Origin: UBA1794 sp964439955
GTDB lineage: Bacteria > Bacteroidota > Bacteroidia > Bacteroidales > Bacteroidaceae
Direction: 5' to 3'
DNA length: 64,000 bases
Assembly (NCBI GenBank): GCA_964439955.1
Contig: CAYTPX010000003.1
Coordinates: 62,001 to 126,000, forward strand
The notes under the pieces are model-generated. The model had not been told where the DNA came from and ran no database searches. It saw only the letters and a program-made list of their open reading frames with translations. Position 1 is the stretch's first letter. Each line of letters begins with the position of its first letter. Position numbers and translations under genes: made by a program. Positions 6,887-14,754 of this stretch are shown here, piece after piece.

Positions 6887-9800
6887 ATGTGTAAATTGCA
6901 TTCGTATTTTTCTCCCGCATTGTTGGCGGCAGGGTTGTTGCTCCCCGTTTCGGCGGCCATACAAGCGCAGGCGTATATCCCTGTTGGGCAGGGAGAACCT
7001 AGCGAGCGTTACTCCATTATCACAAACCCCAAGATGACCAGCTTGGGCCGTGAGAACCCTCGTGCTACGTTCACGTCTTTCCCTAACGAGGAACTTGCCC
7101 TCAAGGGTGATCGTGCCGGGGCTTCCACCCGGATGTCGCTGAATGGAGAGTGGAAGTTCAAGTATGTGGATAACTTCCCCGACCGTCCAACGGACTTCAT
7201 GAAGCCCGACTTGGACGATTCCGGGTGGGATAATATAAAAGTACCGGGCAACTGGGAACGGCAAGGCTTCGGTGTGCCTATTTATTCAAACTCCGGGTGG
7301 GCATTTGTTTCCCAAGGATATGACAAGTACTTGCAGGAACCGAACCCTCCTTACGTCCCTGAAGAATGGAATCCCACGGGAACGTACCGCCGCACTTTCA
7401 CCCTTCCCGAAGAATGGCAGGGAAAAGAGATATTTATCAGTTTCGACGGGACGAAAGGATGTGCCTTCTACTACTTGAACGGGCAGTTCCTCGGCATGAG
7501 CAAGGATGCGAAGACCCCTTCGCGCTTCCTGGTTACGGAGAAAGTGAAGCCCGGGGAGAACGTGCTGGCCGTGCAGGTCCACCGCTTTAGCGACGCGAAC
7601 TATTTGGAGTGCCAAGACTTTTGGCGCTTGAGCGGCTTCGAACGGGAAGTCTACCTGTATGCCCAGCCCAAAGAACGGTTGGTTGATTTTAGTGCCCTTG
7701 CAACTTTGGACGAAAACTACGACCGGGGCATCTTGGAACTGACGGCTTGGACAAAGGATGTGCAATCTACTGGCGGAGAAGTGGCAGCCGCTTTGTATGA
7801 CGGACAAGGCAATGTGGTGGAAAGTGCGGAACTTGCGGCTTCTACGGCTTCGGACGGCGGGAAAGGGGAGTCTTGGAACGTCCGCTTTGAGGGAGCGTTC
7901 AAGCATTGGACCGCAGAGACCCCGAATCTGTATACCTTGGTGATTTCGGTGAAAGACGAAAGCGGAAATGTTACGGAGGCGACCTCGTGCAAGGTGGGCT
8001 TCCGCACGGCAGAAGTAAAGGACGGGCAGTTCCTTGTCAATGGTAAGCCGATTTTGGTGAAAGGCGTGAACATGCATGAGCATAACGAGTATACTGGCCA
8101 CTATGTGGACGAAGAGTTGATGCTGAAAGATATTTCGCTGTTCAAACAACTGAATGTGAATACGGTGCGCTGTTGCCACTATCCCCAGCAGGAACGTTTC
8201 TACGAGTTGTGTGATGAGTATGGCATTTATGTCATTGATGAGGTGAACATTGAGAGCCATGGCATGGGTTATGACCGCCGGATAGGCGGAACGCTGGCAA
8301 ACAACTTGGAGTTTTTTGATGCGCACATGGCCCGTACCGTAAATATGTATGAGCGGGACAAGAACCACGCCTGCATCATCACCTGGTCATTGGGCAACGA
8401 AGCGGGAAACGGCTATAATTTCTACCAAACCTACCTCTGGATGAAAGAAAAGGATGCTTCCCGCCCCGTACAATATGAGCAGGCTTACCACGAATGGAAT
8501 TCGGATATTTATTGTCCCATGTACCCTCGTCCGTGGGATATAGAGCGTTATGCCCAAAACGAATATAAGAAAGAAAAAAGGCCTCTCATCATGTGTGAAT
8601 ATGCCCATGCGATGGGAAATTCTTTGGGAGGGTTCGACTATTATTGGCAAATCATCAAAAAATATCCGGCACTGCAGGGTGGTTGCATTTGGGACTGGGT
8701 TGACCAAGGTATGGCAGAGACAACCGACGACGGACGCAAGTATTGGGCGTATGGAGGGGACTTTGGCGACGAGGGCACCCCGAGCGACGGTACTTTCTGT
8801 ATCAATGGCATCGTGTTTCCCGACCGTACCCTGAAGCCGCAGAGCAAGGAAATGGCCAAAGTATACCAGAACGTTGATTTCATTGATTTCGACTCTGTGG
8901 CCAAGACTGTGCGTATTGCCAACGGATTCTTCTTCACGGATCTGGAAAAATATGATTTCTCCTATCAAATCAAGCAGAACGGGAAGCTTGTCTATACGGG
9001 TAAATTGGACGTAAAGTGCGCCCCGACGGATACGGTGGAAGTATCCCTCAAGGGTTTCCCCTCGCAGGCATCGGGCGACACTTATGTCTATTTCTATGTG
9101 AAGCAACGCACAGCCGAGCCTTTCTTGCCGGCCGGCCATATCGTTGCACGGGAGCAGAAGTTGGCTTATTCCGCTCCTTACGAGACTGAAACGCTCTCCT
9201 CTTCTTTGCAGCCGAAGGAGGACGGGAACACGGTTTCCTACCACGGAAAGAACTTTTCCGTGTCTTTCGACAAGACTTCCGGCCTGATGACTTCGTATGT
9301 ATTCGGTGGCCAGCAATTCATCTTGGACGGGAAAGGCCCCAAGCCCGATTTCTGGCGTGCCCCGGTGGAGAACGATTATGGGAACAACGCACCGCGCAGG
9401 TTGAGGGCTTGGCGTGAGGCCAGCGATGCGGAGGCCAAGGTGGAATCATTCGCGGTGGATGGGAATAAAGTGACGGTCACTTACCGTTATGAAGAGGTGG
9501 GCGCTCAATGGAAAGCGGTCTACACGATTGCCGACGACGGCAAAATCCGCGTCGAAAATACGTTCAGCAGCCAAGCCGTCGAGCAGCCGGTCGAGGGCGA
9601 CCGGGGACGGAGGCGGCCTCAAGGCGCGGGCTGGATTCCGCGTGTCGGCCTGCGCATGCAAATGCCCGTGGCTTACGACAACCTGACTTATTATGGCTGT
9701 GGCCCGTATGAAAACTATGTGGATCGCAGGGCTTCCACGTTCGTTGACGAATACGAGGCCAAGGTGTCGGACATGTACGTGCCTTACATCCGTCCCGAAG

Positions 9801-10174
9801 AGAACGAGCACCGTACCAATGTCCGCTGGCTTGCGCTTTCGGGCAAGGGCAAGGGACTGCTCATAGTGGCTGATGACCGCATCGAGTTCAACGCTTCGAA
9901 CTACCCGCGCGAGGAGTTCGATTGCGGTGAAGACATACGCAACGGTTCGCCGGTTTACGAAGGCCAGCAGAAGAAGCATAACTCCGATCCGCGGAAAGGC
10001 CAGCTCGTGGACTTGTTTATCGATTGCGGCATGACGGGAGTTGGAGGTGACAACAGTTGGGGTGCCGAGCCGCACGAGTGGGACCAGATGAAGCAAGGCA
10101 AGGAATACTCCTACTCGTTTACGTTCGTGCCCTATACCAAGAATTTCAAGTCGCTGGTAAAGAAATATCAGTGA
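6887..10174 (+). CDS. Secreted GH2 beta-galactosidase, LacZ type
   Basis: The 1095-residue protein starts with a signal peptide (ALLAAGLLLPVSAAIQAQA), so it acts in the periplasm or on the surface. The order is that of long LacZ enzymes: sugar-binding jelly-roll domain (about 70-260), Ig-like domain, TIM barrel (about 370-670), further Ig-like domain and C-terminal beta-sandwich (DUF4981/Bgal_small_N type). The acid/base is Glu505 in WSLGNEAGNG and the nucleophile is Glu571 in IMCEYAHAMGNS. Both are intact and the length is normal. It releases terminal beta-galactose from oligosaccharides. The gene has its own promoter and terminator and no SusC/SusD pair nearby, so it is not part of a visible polysaccharide utilisation locus. 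Confidence 0.93.
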   Translation: MCKLHSYFSPALLAAGLLLPVSAAIQAQAYIPVGQGEPSERYSIITNPKMTSLGRENPRATFTSFPNEELALKGDRAGASTRMSLNGEWKFKYVDNFPDRPTDFMKPDLDDSGWDNIKVPGNWERQGFGVPIYSNSGWAFVSQGYDKYLQEPNPPYVPEEWNPTGTYRRTFTLPEEWQGKEIFISFDGTKGCAFYYLNGQFLGMSKDAKTPSRFLVTEKVKPGENVLAVQVHRFSDANYLECQDFWRLSGFEREVYLYAQPKERLVDFSALATLDENYDRGILELTAWTKDVQSTGGEVAAALYDGQGNVVESAELAASTASDGGKGESWNVRFEGAFKHWTAETPNLYTLVISVKDESGNVTEATSCKVGFRTAEVKDGQFLVNGKPILVKGVNMHEHNEYTGHYVDEELMLKDISLFKQLNVNTVRCCHYPQQERFYELCDEYGIYVIDEVNIESHGMGYDRRIGGTLANNLEFFDAHMARTVNMYERDKNHACIITWSLGNEAGNGYNFYQTYLWMKEKDASRPVQYEQAYHEWNSDIYCPMYPRPWDIERYAQNEYKKEKRPLIMCEYAHAMGNSLGGFDYYWQIIKKYPALQGGCIWDWVDQGMAETTDDGRKYWAYGGDFGDEGTPSDGTFCINGIVFPDRTLKPQSKEMAKVYQNVDFIDFDSVAKTVRIANGFFFTDLEKYDFSYQIKQNGKLVYTGKLDVKCAPTDTVEVSLKGFPSQASGDTYVYFYVKQRTAEPFLPAGHIVAREQKLAYSAPYETETLSSSLQPKEDGNTVSYHGKNFSVSFDKTSGLMTSYVFGGQQFILDGKGPKPDFWRAPVENDYGNNAPRRLRAWREASDAEAKVESFAVDGNKVTVTYRYEEVGAQWKAVYTIADDGKIRVENTFSSQAVEQPVEGDRGRRRPQGAGWIPRVGLRMQMPVAYDNLTYYGCGPYENYVDRRASTFVDEYEAKVSDMYVPYIRPEENEHRTNVRWLALSGKGKGLLIVADDRIEFNASNYPREEFDCGEDIRNGSPVYEGQQKKHNSDPRKGQLVDLFIDCGMTGVGGDNSWGAEPHEWDQMKQGKEYSYSFTFVPYTKNFKSLVKKYQ

Positions 10175-10212
10175 GCAGCAGGCTTCATCGGGAAGCCTAA
10201 GGCCTTTTTGCC

Positions 10213-10252
10213 AAAAGCCCCGCAGGAAATCATGTCTTCCTGCGGGGCTTTT
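10213..10252 (+). terminator. Rho-independent terminator of the beta-galactosidase gene
   Basis: AAAAGCCCCGCAGGAA and TTCCTGCGGGGCTTTT form a perfect 16-bp stem with an eight-base loop. Confidence 0.9.
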
Positions 10253-10358
10253 CCTTTCCATCGCTGTGCCTTTTTCCGTTTTCCTTTGAGGATTTATCCT
10301 CTCCCCGTGCGGGGGAAGGATAAAAAAACGCTCCTTTTCCCGTAAAAAGTGACGGCGG

Positions 10359-10392
10359 TTTGTGGGAGAAATAAAAAATGGTAGTATCTTTG
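10359..10392 (+). promoter_or_regulatory. Promoter of the aromatic amino acid operon
   Basis: TTTG (10359-10362) and TATCTTTG (10385-10392) are 22 bases apart. Transcription should begin near 10398, about 30 bases before the leader peptide start. Confidence 0.65.
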
Positions 10393-10427
10393 CGCCCGTA
10401 AAAAAGCAAAAACTAAGCGAGGTAACA

Positions 10428-10511
10428 ATGATAACGTTTGGGTTCGCATTCTTTTTCTTTTATTACTTTTACTTTAGCAGACAAGTAAGAGCAGGATTTT
10501 GTATGCGATAA
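10428..10511 (+). CDS. Phe/Tyr-rich leader peptide of the pheA-tyrA operon
   Basis: ATG at 10428 opens a 27-codon frame ending TAA at 10509-10511. It begins MITFGFAFFFFYYFYFSR and has nine Phe and three Tyr codons, eight of the Phe within residues 4-16. GAGG (10419-10422) lies five bases before the ATG. It sits between the operon promoter and a terminator placed before pheA, in an operon that makes Phe and Tyr. This is the classic position and composition of an attenuator leader: ribosomes stalling at Phe or Tyr codons would report a shortage of charged tRNA. The peptide itself probably has no function. Phe codons here are a mix of TTT and TTC. Confidence 0.85.
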   Translation: MITFGFAFFFFYYFYFSRQVRAGFCMR

Positions 10512-10556
10512 AAGCGTTTGATGAAGAAATAAACAAGAAAAACAAGTCCTGCTCTT
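10466..10556 (+). promoter_or_regulatory. Attenuator segments 1, 2 and 3 (pause hairpin and antiterminator)
   Basis: Segment 1 (10466-10474, inside the Phe/Tyr codons) pairs over nine positions with 10483-10491, giving a 1:2 pause hairpin with an eight-base loop. Segment 2 (10487-10499, containing AGAGCAGGA) pairs with 10544-10556 (containing TCCTGCTCT), nine perfect pairs at the core and about 13 in all with one G-U. That second pairing uses the 5' arm of the terminator, so the two structures exclude each other. A ribosome stalled on the Phe/Tyr run would cover segment 1 and leave 2 free to pair with 3, allowing read-through. Confidence 0.75.
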
Positions 10557-10578
10557 TAGGGAGCGGGACTTGTTTTTT
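10541..10578 (+). terminator. Attenuator terminator (segments 3 and 4) before pheA
   Basis: AACAAGTCCTGCTC (10541-10554) pairs with GAGCGGGACTTGTT (10561-10574) over 14 positions with one G-U, a six-base loop and a T run to 10578. It lies 26 bases before the pheA ATG, so it can only make sense as a regulated premature terminator. Confidence 0.88.
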
Positions 10579-10604
10579 GCATAGAGACATAAAGTAGAAA
10601 ACAG

Positions 10605-11450
10605 ATGAAGAAAGTAGCTATTCAAGGTACGTTCGGCTCCTATCATGACATTGCCGCCCATCAGTATTTCCAAGGGGAGGAAATCGAGTTGGTTTGTTGC
10701 GACCAGTTTCAGGATATTTTCCGAATGATCAAGGAAGACAGTTCGGTAATCGGCATGTTGGCCATAGAGAACACGATAGCTGGCAGCCTGTTGCAGAACA
10801 ATGAGTTAATCCGTTTGAACCCCGTGAAGGTAGTCGGGGAATATAAGTTGCGCATCAGCCATAGCCTCGTGTGCCTTCCGGACGAAGGCTGGGAGGACTT
10901 GCATGAGGTTAATTCCCATCCGATCGCGTTGATGCAGTGCCGGGAGTTTCTAAACGCCCATCCCCAACTGAAAGTTGTTGAAGGAGTCGATACGGCTCTT
11001 TCTGCGCAAGCCATCCGCGAGCAAGGCCTCCGCGGCCATGCCGCTATCTGTTCGGCTTATGCGGCCGAGATGTACGGGATGAAAGTCTTGGAGAAGGGAA
11101 TCGAAACCAACAAGCATAATTTTACCCGCTTCTTGGTTGTTGCCGATTCCTGGGAGTCCGACAGGCAGAAAAGCGAGCCTGTCAACAAGTCCAGCATCGT
11201 CTTTGCCGTCCAACACCGCGTGGGTTGCCTCTCCCAGGTGCTTTCCATTCTGTCTTTCTATCAGGTGAACTTGACCAAGATCCAGTCGCTTCCCATTATC
11301 GGGCGTGAGTGGGAATACCTGTTTTACGTGGACCTAGCTTTCGATGACTACCTGAGCTACCGGCAAGGGCTTGATGCCATCGGCCCGCTGACGCGTGAAT
11401 TGAAAATATTAGGAGAATATACAGAAGGAAGAGCCAATGTCAAAGATTGA
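10605..11450 (+). CDS. pheA: Prephenate dehydratase with ACT domain
   Basis: The 281-residue protein converts prephenate to phenylpyruvate in the cytoplasm. The catalytic domain (1-185) starts VAIQGTFGSYHDIAA and contains the essential TRF motif at 174-176. The C-terminal ACT domain (about 196-275) is the usual Phe sensor. Its GALV-like motif is GCL (207-209), and the ESRP Phe-binding motif is replaced by QSLP (227-230) in LTKIQSLPIIGR, so allosteric control by Phe may be weaker or different. There is no fused chorismate mutase; that activity is on the third gene of the operon. The 3' end overlaps the aminotransferase gene by 14 bases. Expression is probably set by the attenuator upstream. 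Confidence 0.94.
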   Translation: MKKVAIQGTFGSYHDIAAHQYFQGEEIELVCCDQFQDIFRMIKEDSSVIGMLAIENTIAGSLLQNNELIRLNPVKVVGEYKLRISHSLVCLPDEGWEDLHEVNSHPIALMQCREFLNAHPQLKVVEGVDTALSAQAIREQGLRGHAAICSAYAAEMYGMKVLEKGIETNKHNFTRFLVVADSWESDRQKSEPVNKSSIVFAVQHRVGCLSQVLSILSFYQVNLTKIQSLPIIGREWEYLFYVDLAFDDYLSYRQGLDAIGPLTRELKILGEYTEGRANVKD

Positions 11451-12621
11451 ATTCGCTCCGGCTGACCGTTTGTCATCCGTGCAAGAGTATTATTTTTCCC
11501 GTAAGTTGAATGAAGTCGCCCGAATGAATGCGGAAGGGTACGATGTGATTAACTTGGGAGTCGGCAGTCCCGACCGTCCGCCTTCCAAGGAGATGCGCGA
11601 AGTAATGTGCCGGGAAACGATGAAAGACAACACGCATGGATACCAGCCTTATACCGGTATCCCGGAGTTGCGCGCCGCTTTTGCCCGCTGGTATCATGAC
11701 TGGTATGGCGTGGAGCTGGATCCTGCCACGGAAATACAGCCCCTCATCGGAAGCAAGGAGGGCATCTTGCATGTCACGCTGGCCTTGGTGAACCCGGGTG
11801 AGGAAGTGTTGGTGCCCGATCCGGGTTACCCGGCATATTCTGCTTTGAGTTCTTTGCTGGGAGCCCAAGTGCGCACGTATAATTTGAAGGAAGAGAATGG
11901 TTGGTTTCCCGATTTCGGCGAGTTGGAACAGATGGACTTGACGCGGGTGAAGCTAATGTGGACAAACTATCCCCAGATGCCTACGGGGGCTAATGCTACC
12001 CCGGAATTATACGAACGCCTCGTGGCATTTGCCAAGGCGCACCATTTGATAATCGTCAATGACTGCCCTTATAGCTTCATACTCACGGAGCGCCCGCTCA
12101 GCATCTTGTCTGTGCCTGGTGCGAAAGACTGCTGTATTGAACTGAATTCCATGAGCAAAGCCCATAATATGCCGGGCTGGCGCGTAGGCATGTTGGCCTC
12201 AAACAAGGACTTTGTGAGTTGGATTCTGAAGGTAAAGAGCAATATTGACTCCGGGACCTTCCGCCCGTTGCAGCTGGCTGCGGCAAAGGCTTTGGAGTCT
12301 GGCGCAGAGTGGTATGGAGAAAACAATAAGGCTTATGCCGCACGACGCATTCTGGCTGGGAAAATGATGGACGCCATGGGGTGCAGCTATTCCCCGGCGC
12401 AAGTGGGCATGTTCCTATGGGGGCGGATTCCGGATAGTTATGCCTCGGTGGAGGATTTGACGGAGAAAGTATTGAGGGAGGCACATGTTTTTGTTGCGCC
12501 CGGAATGATTTTCGGGAAAAACGGGTCCCGGTATGTACGGATTTCGCTTTGCTGTCCGGAGGAAAAGCTCGTGGAAGCATTGTGCCGCATACAGGGCGTT
12601 TTCGGGAAAGTTACGGATTAG
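11437..12621 (+). CDS. Class I/II PLP aminotransferase of the aromatic operon
   Basis: The 394-residue protein is a fold-type I aminotransferase. The PLP-binding lysine is Lys241 in NSMSKAHNMPGWRVG, and NDCPYSF supplies the usual Asp and Tyr cofactor contacts. It lies inside the Phe/Tyr operon and overlaps pheA by 14 bases, so translational coupling is likely. The expected job is the final transamination of phenylpyruvate and 4-hydroxyphenylpyruvate, or of prephenate to arogenate, with glutamate or aspartate as donor. The sequence alone does not separate these. Its family also includes LL-diaminopimelate aminotransferase-like and aspartate enzymes, but a true dapL is present at 56.5 kb, which makes that role unlikely here. 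Confidence 0.88.
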   Translation: MSKIEFAPADRLSSVQEYYFSRKLNEVARMNAEGYDVINLGVGSPDRPPSKEMREVMCRETMKDNTHGYQPYTGIPELRAAFARWYHDWYGVELDPATEIQPLIGSKEGILHVTLALVNPGEEVLVPDPGYPAYSALSSLLGAQVRTYNLKEENGWFPDFGELEQMDLTRVKLMWTNYPQMPTGANATPELYERLVAFAKAHHLIIVNDCPYSFILTERPLSILSVPGAKDCCIELNSMSKAHNMPGWRVGMLASNKDFVSWILKVKSNIDSGTFRPLQLAAAKALESGAEWYGENNKAYAARRILAGKMMDAMGCSYSPAQVGMFLWGRIPDSYASVEDLTEKVLREAHVFVAPGMIFGKNGSRYVRISLCCPEEKLVEALCRIQGVFGKVTD

Positions 12622-12645
12622 GAATAAAATCAAACGATAAGAATT

Positions 12646-13713
12646 ATGGAATTGGATTTACAACCATTGAATCTCCCGGTCGTGGACATGAAGCGTCCGG
12701 TAGTCATTGCCGGGCCTTGCAGTGCAGAGACGGAAGAACAAGTGATGGATACGGCGCGTGACTTGGCAAGCCGGGGAATTAAAATATTCCGTGCCGGCGT
12801 GTGGAAACCCCGCACGAAGCCGGGGGGCTTCGAAGGGATGGGTTCGGCGGCCTTGTTGTGGTTGAAACGCGTGAAGGAAGAAACCGGCATGTTGGTAGCC
12901 ACGGAAGTGGCCACGGCCAAGCATGTGGAAGAATGCTTGGGGGCGGGTATCGATATCCTCTGGGTGGGAGCCCGCACTTCGGCCAATCCCTTTGCCGTGC
13001 AGGAGATAGCGGATACGCTGAAAGGCGTGGACATACCTGTGCTGGTCAAGAACCCGGTCAATCCCGACCTCGAGTTGTGGATCGGGGCTCTGGAGCGCCT
13101 TAACGGGGCAGGGCTACGCCGTCTGGCAGCCATCCATCGCGGTTTCAGTTCCTATGAGAAGAAGTTGTACCGCAACCAGCCGCAGTGGCAGATTCCTATT
13201 GAGTTGCGCCGCCGCGTCCCCGAGTTGCCTCTCCTTTGCGACCCCAGCCATATCGGCGGGAAGCGTGAGCTGATTGCCCCCTTGGCCCAGCAGGCGATGG
13301 ATTTGGGCTTCGACGGGTTGATTGTCGAAAGCCATTGTACGCCTGATGCCGCTTGGAGTGATGCCGCGCAGCAGATAACGCCTGACGTCTTGGAGTATAT
13401 CTTGAACCTGCTTGTGGTGCGCGACGCGGCACAGAGCACGGAGAACCTCACCCAGTTGCGCAAAGGGATTGACGAGTGTGACAATGCCCTTATCGAGACT
13501 CTTGCCAAGCGGATGCGCATAAGCCGCGAAATCGGCCTTTTCAAAAAGGAGCATAGCTTGACCATCCTCCAACGCGACCGCTACGACGAGATTATAGCCA
13601 AGCGTTGCGCCCAAGGCACGCAGTGCGGGATGGGGACGGAGTTTATGCGCAAAATCTTCGAAGCGATCCACGAAGAGAGCATCAACCAGCAGATGGATGT
13701 GCTGAACAAGTAG
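12646..13713 (+). CDS. Bifunctional DAHP synthase / chorismate mutase
   Basis: The 355-residue protein fuses two steps of aromatic synthesis. Residues 1-255 are a type I-beta (KDPG-like) DAHP synthase: IAGPCSAETEEQVM, FRAGVWKPRTKPGGFEG and LLCDPSHIGGKRELI carry the phosphoenolpyruvate and metal residues. Residues about 262-345 are an AroQ-type chorismate mutase (LRKGIDECDNALIETLAKRM). The N-terminal feedback domain of some type I-beta enzymes is missing; in such fusions the mutase domain often provides the control site. It joins the pathway entry (erythrose-4-phosphate plus phosphoenolpyruvate) to the Phe/Tyr branch point. The gap to the previous gene is 24 bases. Confidence 0.93.
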   Translation: MELDLQPLNLPVVDMKRPVVIAGPCSAETEEQVMDTARDLASRGIKIFRAGVWKPRTKPGGFEGMGSAALLWLKRVKEETGMLVATEVATAKHVEECLGAGIDILWVGARTSANPFAVQEIADTLKGVDIPVLVKNPVNPDLELWIGALERLNGAGLRRLAAIHRGFSSYEKKLYRNQPQWQIPIELRRRVPELPLLCDPSHIGGKRELIAPLAQQAMDLGFDGLIVESHCTPDAAWSDAAQQITPDVLEYILNLLVVRDAAQSTENLTQLRKGIDECDNALIETLAKRMRISREIGLFKKEHSLTILQRDRYDEIIAKRCAQGTQCGMGTEFMRKIFEAIHEESINQQMDVLNK

Positions 13714-13748
13714 GAACGGATTGTTTACTTTTCCATAAAGCCATAGTT

Positions 13749-14522
13749 ATGCGCATACTGATTTTGGGTGCAGGAAAGATGGGTTCTTTCTTTACCGATG
13801 TGTTGAGCTTCCAGCATGAGACGGCCGTCTACGATGTCAATCCGGCACAATTGCGTTTCGTGTACAATACCTACCGCTTCACCATGCTTGAGGAAGTACG
13901 CGACTTCGAGCCCGAGTTGCTGATTAACGCGGCGACGGTGAAGTACACGCTCGACGCTTTCCGGGCAGTGTTGCCCGTATTGCCGAAGGATTGTATCCTG
14001 AGCGACATTGCGAGCGTGAAGAGCGGTTTGCCGGCTTTTTACAAGGAGAGCGGTTTCCGTTTTGTGAGCACGCACCCGATGTTCGGCCCGACGTTTGCCA
14101 GTTTGAGCAACCTTTCCAGCGAAAGCGCCATCATCATCTCGGAGAGCGACCACTTGGGGAAGGTCTTCTTCAAGGATTTGTATAGTTCCTTGAAGTTGAA
14201 CATCTTCGAATATACCTTTGAGGAGCATGACGAGACCGTGGCCTACAGCCTCTCCATCCCGTTCGTCTCCACGTTTGTGTTTAGCGCGGTGATGCAACAC
14301 CAGGATGCCCCGGGGACGACATTCAAGAAGCACCTGACCATTGCCCGGGGCTTGCTTTCGGAAGACGAATTCCTGCTTCAGGAGATTTTGTTCAACCCGC
14401 GCACGTCGAAACAAGTGGAGAAGATTCGTACCGAGCTGAAGAACCTGTTGGGCATAATCGGCGCGAAGGACTCCCAAGGCCTGAAGGACTATATCCACCG
14501 CATCCGTGAGAATATAAAGTAA
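13749..14522 (+). CDS. tyrA: Prephenate dehydrogenase
   Basis: The start at 13749 gives 257 residues with the Rossmann glycine motif ILGAGKMGSF at the very beginning; an earlier start would only extend into the preceding gene. The mid-region STHPMFGPTFA carries the His that helps catalysis. It oxidises and decarboxylates prephenate to 4-hydroxyphenylpyruvate for tyrosine. There is no fused mutase or ACT domain, so Tyr feedback is not obvious, and control may lie with the leader attenuator (three Tyr codons). It is the last gene of the operon, 35 bases after the DAHP synthase gene and followed by two hairpins. Confidence 0.93.
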   Translation: MRILILGAGKMGSFFTDVLSFQHETAVYDVNPAQLRFVYNTYRFTMLEEVRDFEPELLINAATVKYTLDAFRAVLPVLPKDCILSDIASVKSGLPAFYKESGFRFVSTHPMFGPTFASLSNLSSESAIIISESDHLGKVFFKDLYSSLKLNIFEYTFEEHDETVAYSLSIPFVSTFVFSAVMQHQDAPGTTFKKHLTIARGLLSEDEFLLQEILFNPRTSKQVEKIRTELKNLLGIIGAKDSQGLKDYIHRIRENIK

Positions 14523-14530
14523 ATAGCCTG

Positions 14531-14574
14531 CCCCTCCTTTTCCCCTCCCTTGTGGGGATGGGGAAAAGGAGGGG
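14531..14574 (+). terminator. First hairpin after tyrA
   Basis: CCCCTCCTTTTCCCC pairs with GGGGAAAAGGAGGGG (15 bp) around a short loop. The T run after it is weak. Confidence 0.6.
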
Positions 14575-14586
14575 TACTTTTGTGGT

Positions 14587-14632
14587 TTTCCCTTGCGTCA
14601 AATGGTGATTAGGCGCAAGGGAAATCTTTTTT
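14587..14632 (+). terminator. Second terminator after tyrA
   Basis: TTTCCCTTGCG (14587-14597) pairs with CGCAAGGGAAA (14614-14624), followed by TCTTTTTT. This is the stronger end of the aromatic operon. Confidence 0.8.
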
Positions 14633-14694
14633 GCGCGTAGGGCAATGCGCTTCCCGTCCGTAGGCTTGCCGGGGGATTGTCTTATGTGCAGCCG

Positions 14695-14727
14695 GCCCGT
14701 TGGAGCTTCTTCTATGCTCCAACGGGC
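14695..14727 (-). terminator. Hairpin after valS
   Basis: A perfect 12-bp inverted repeat (GCCCGTTGGAGC / GCTCCAACGGGC) lies 28 bases past the valS stop. No T run follows on the minus strand, so termination strength is uncertain. Confidence 0.5.
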
Positions 14728-14754
14728 TGGCGAATATGGATTGCGGAAGGGCGG

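Noticed and set aside
10413..10673. 86-codon minus-strand frame across the attenuator
   Set aside because: It has no family and is explained by the leader and terminator sequence on the plus strand.
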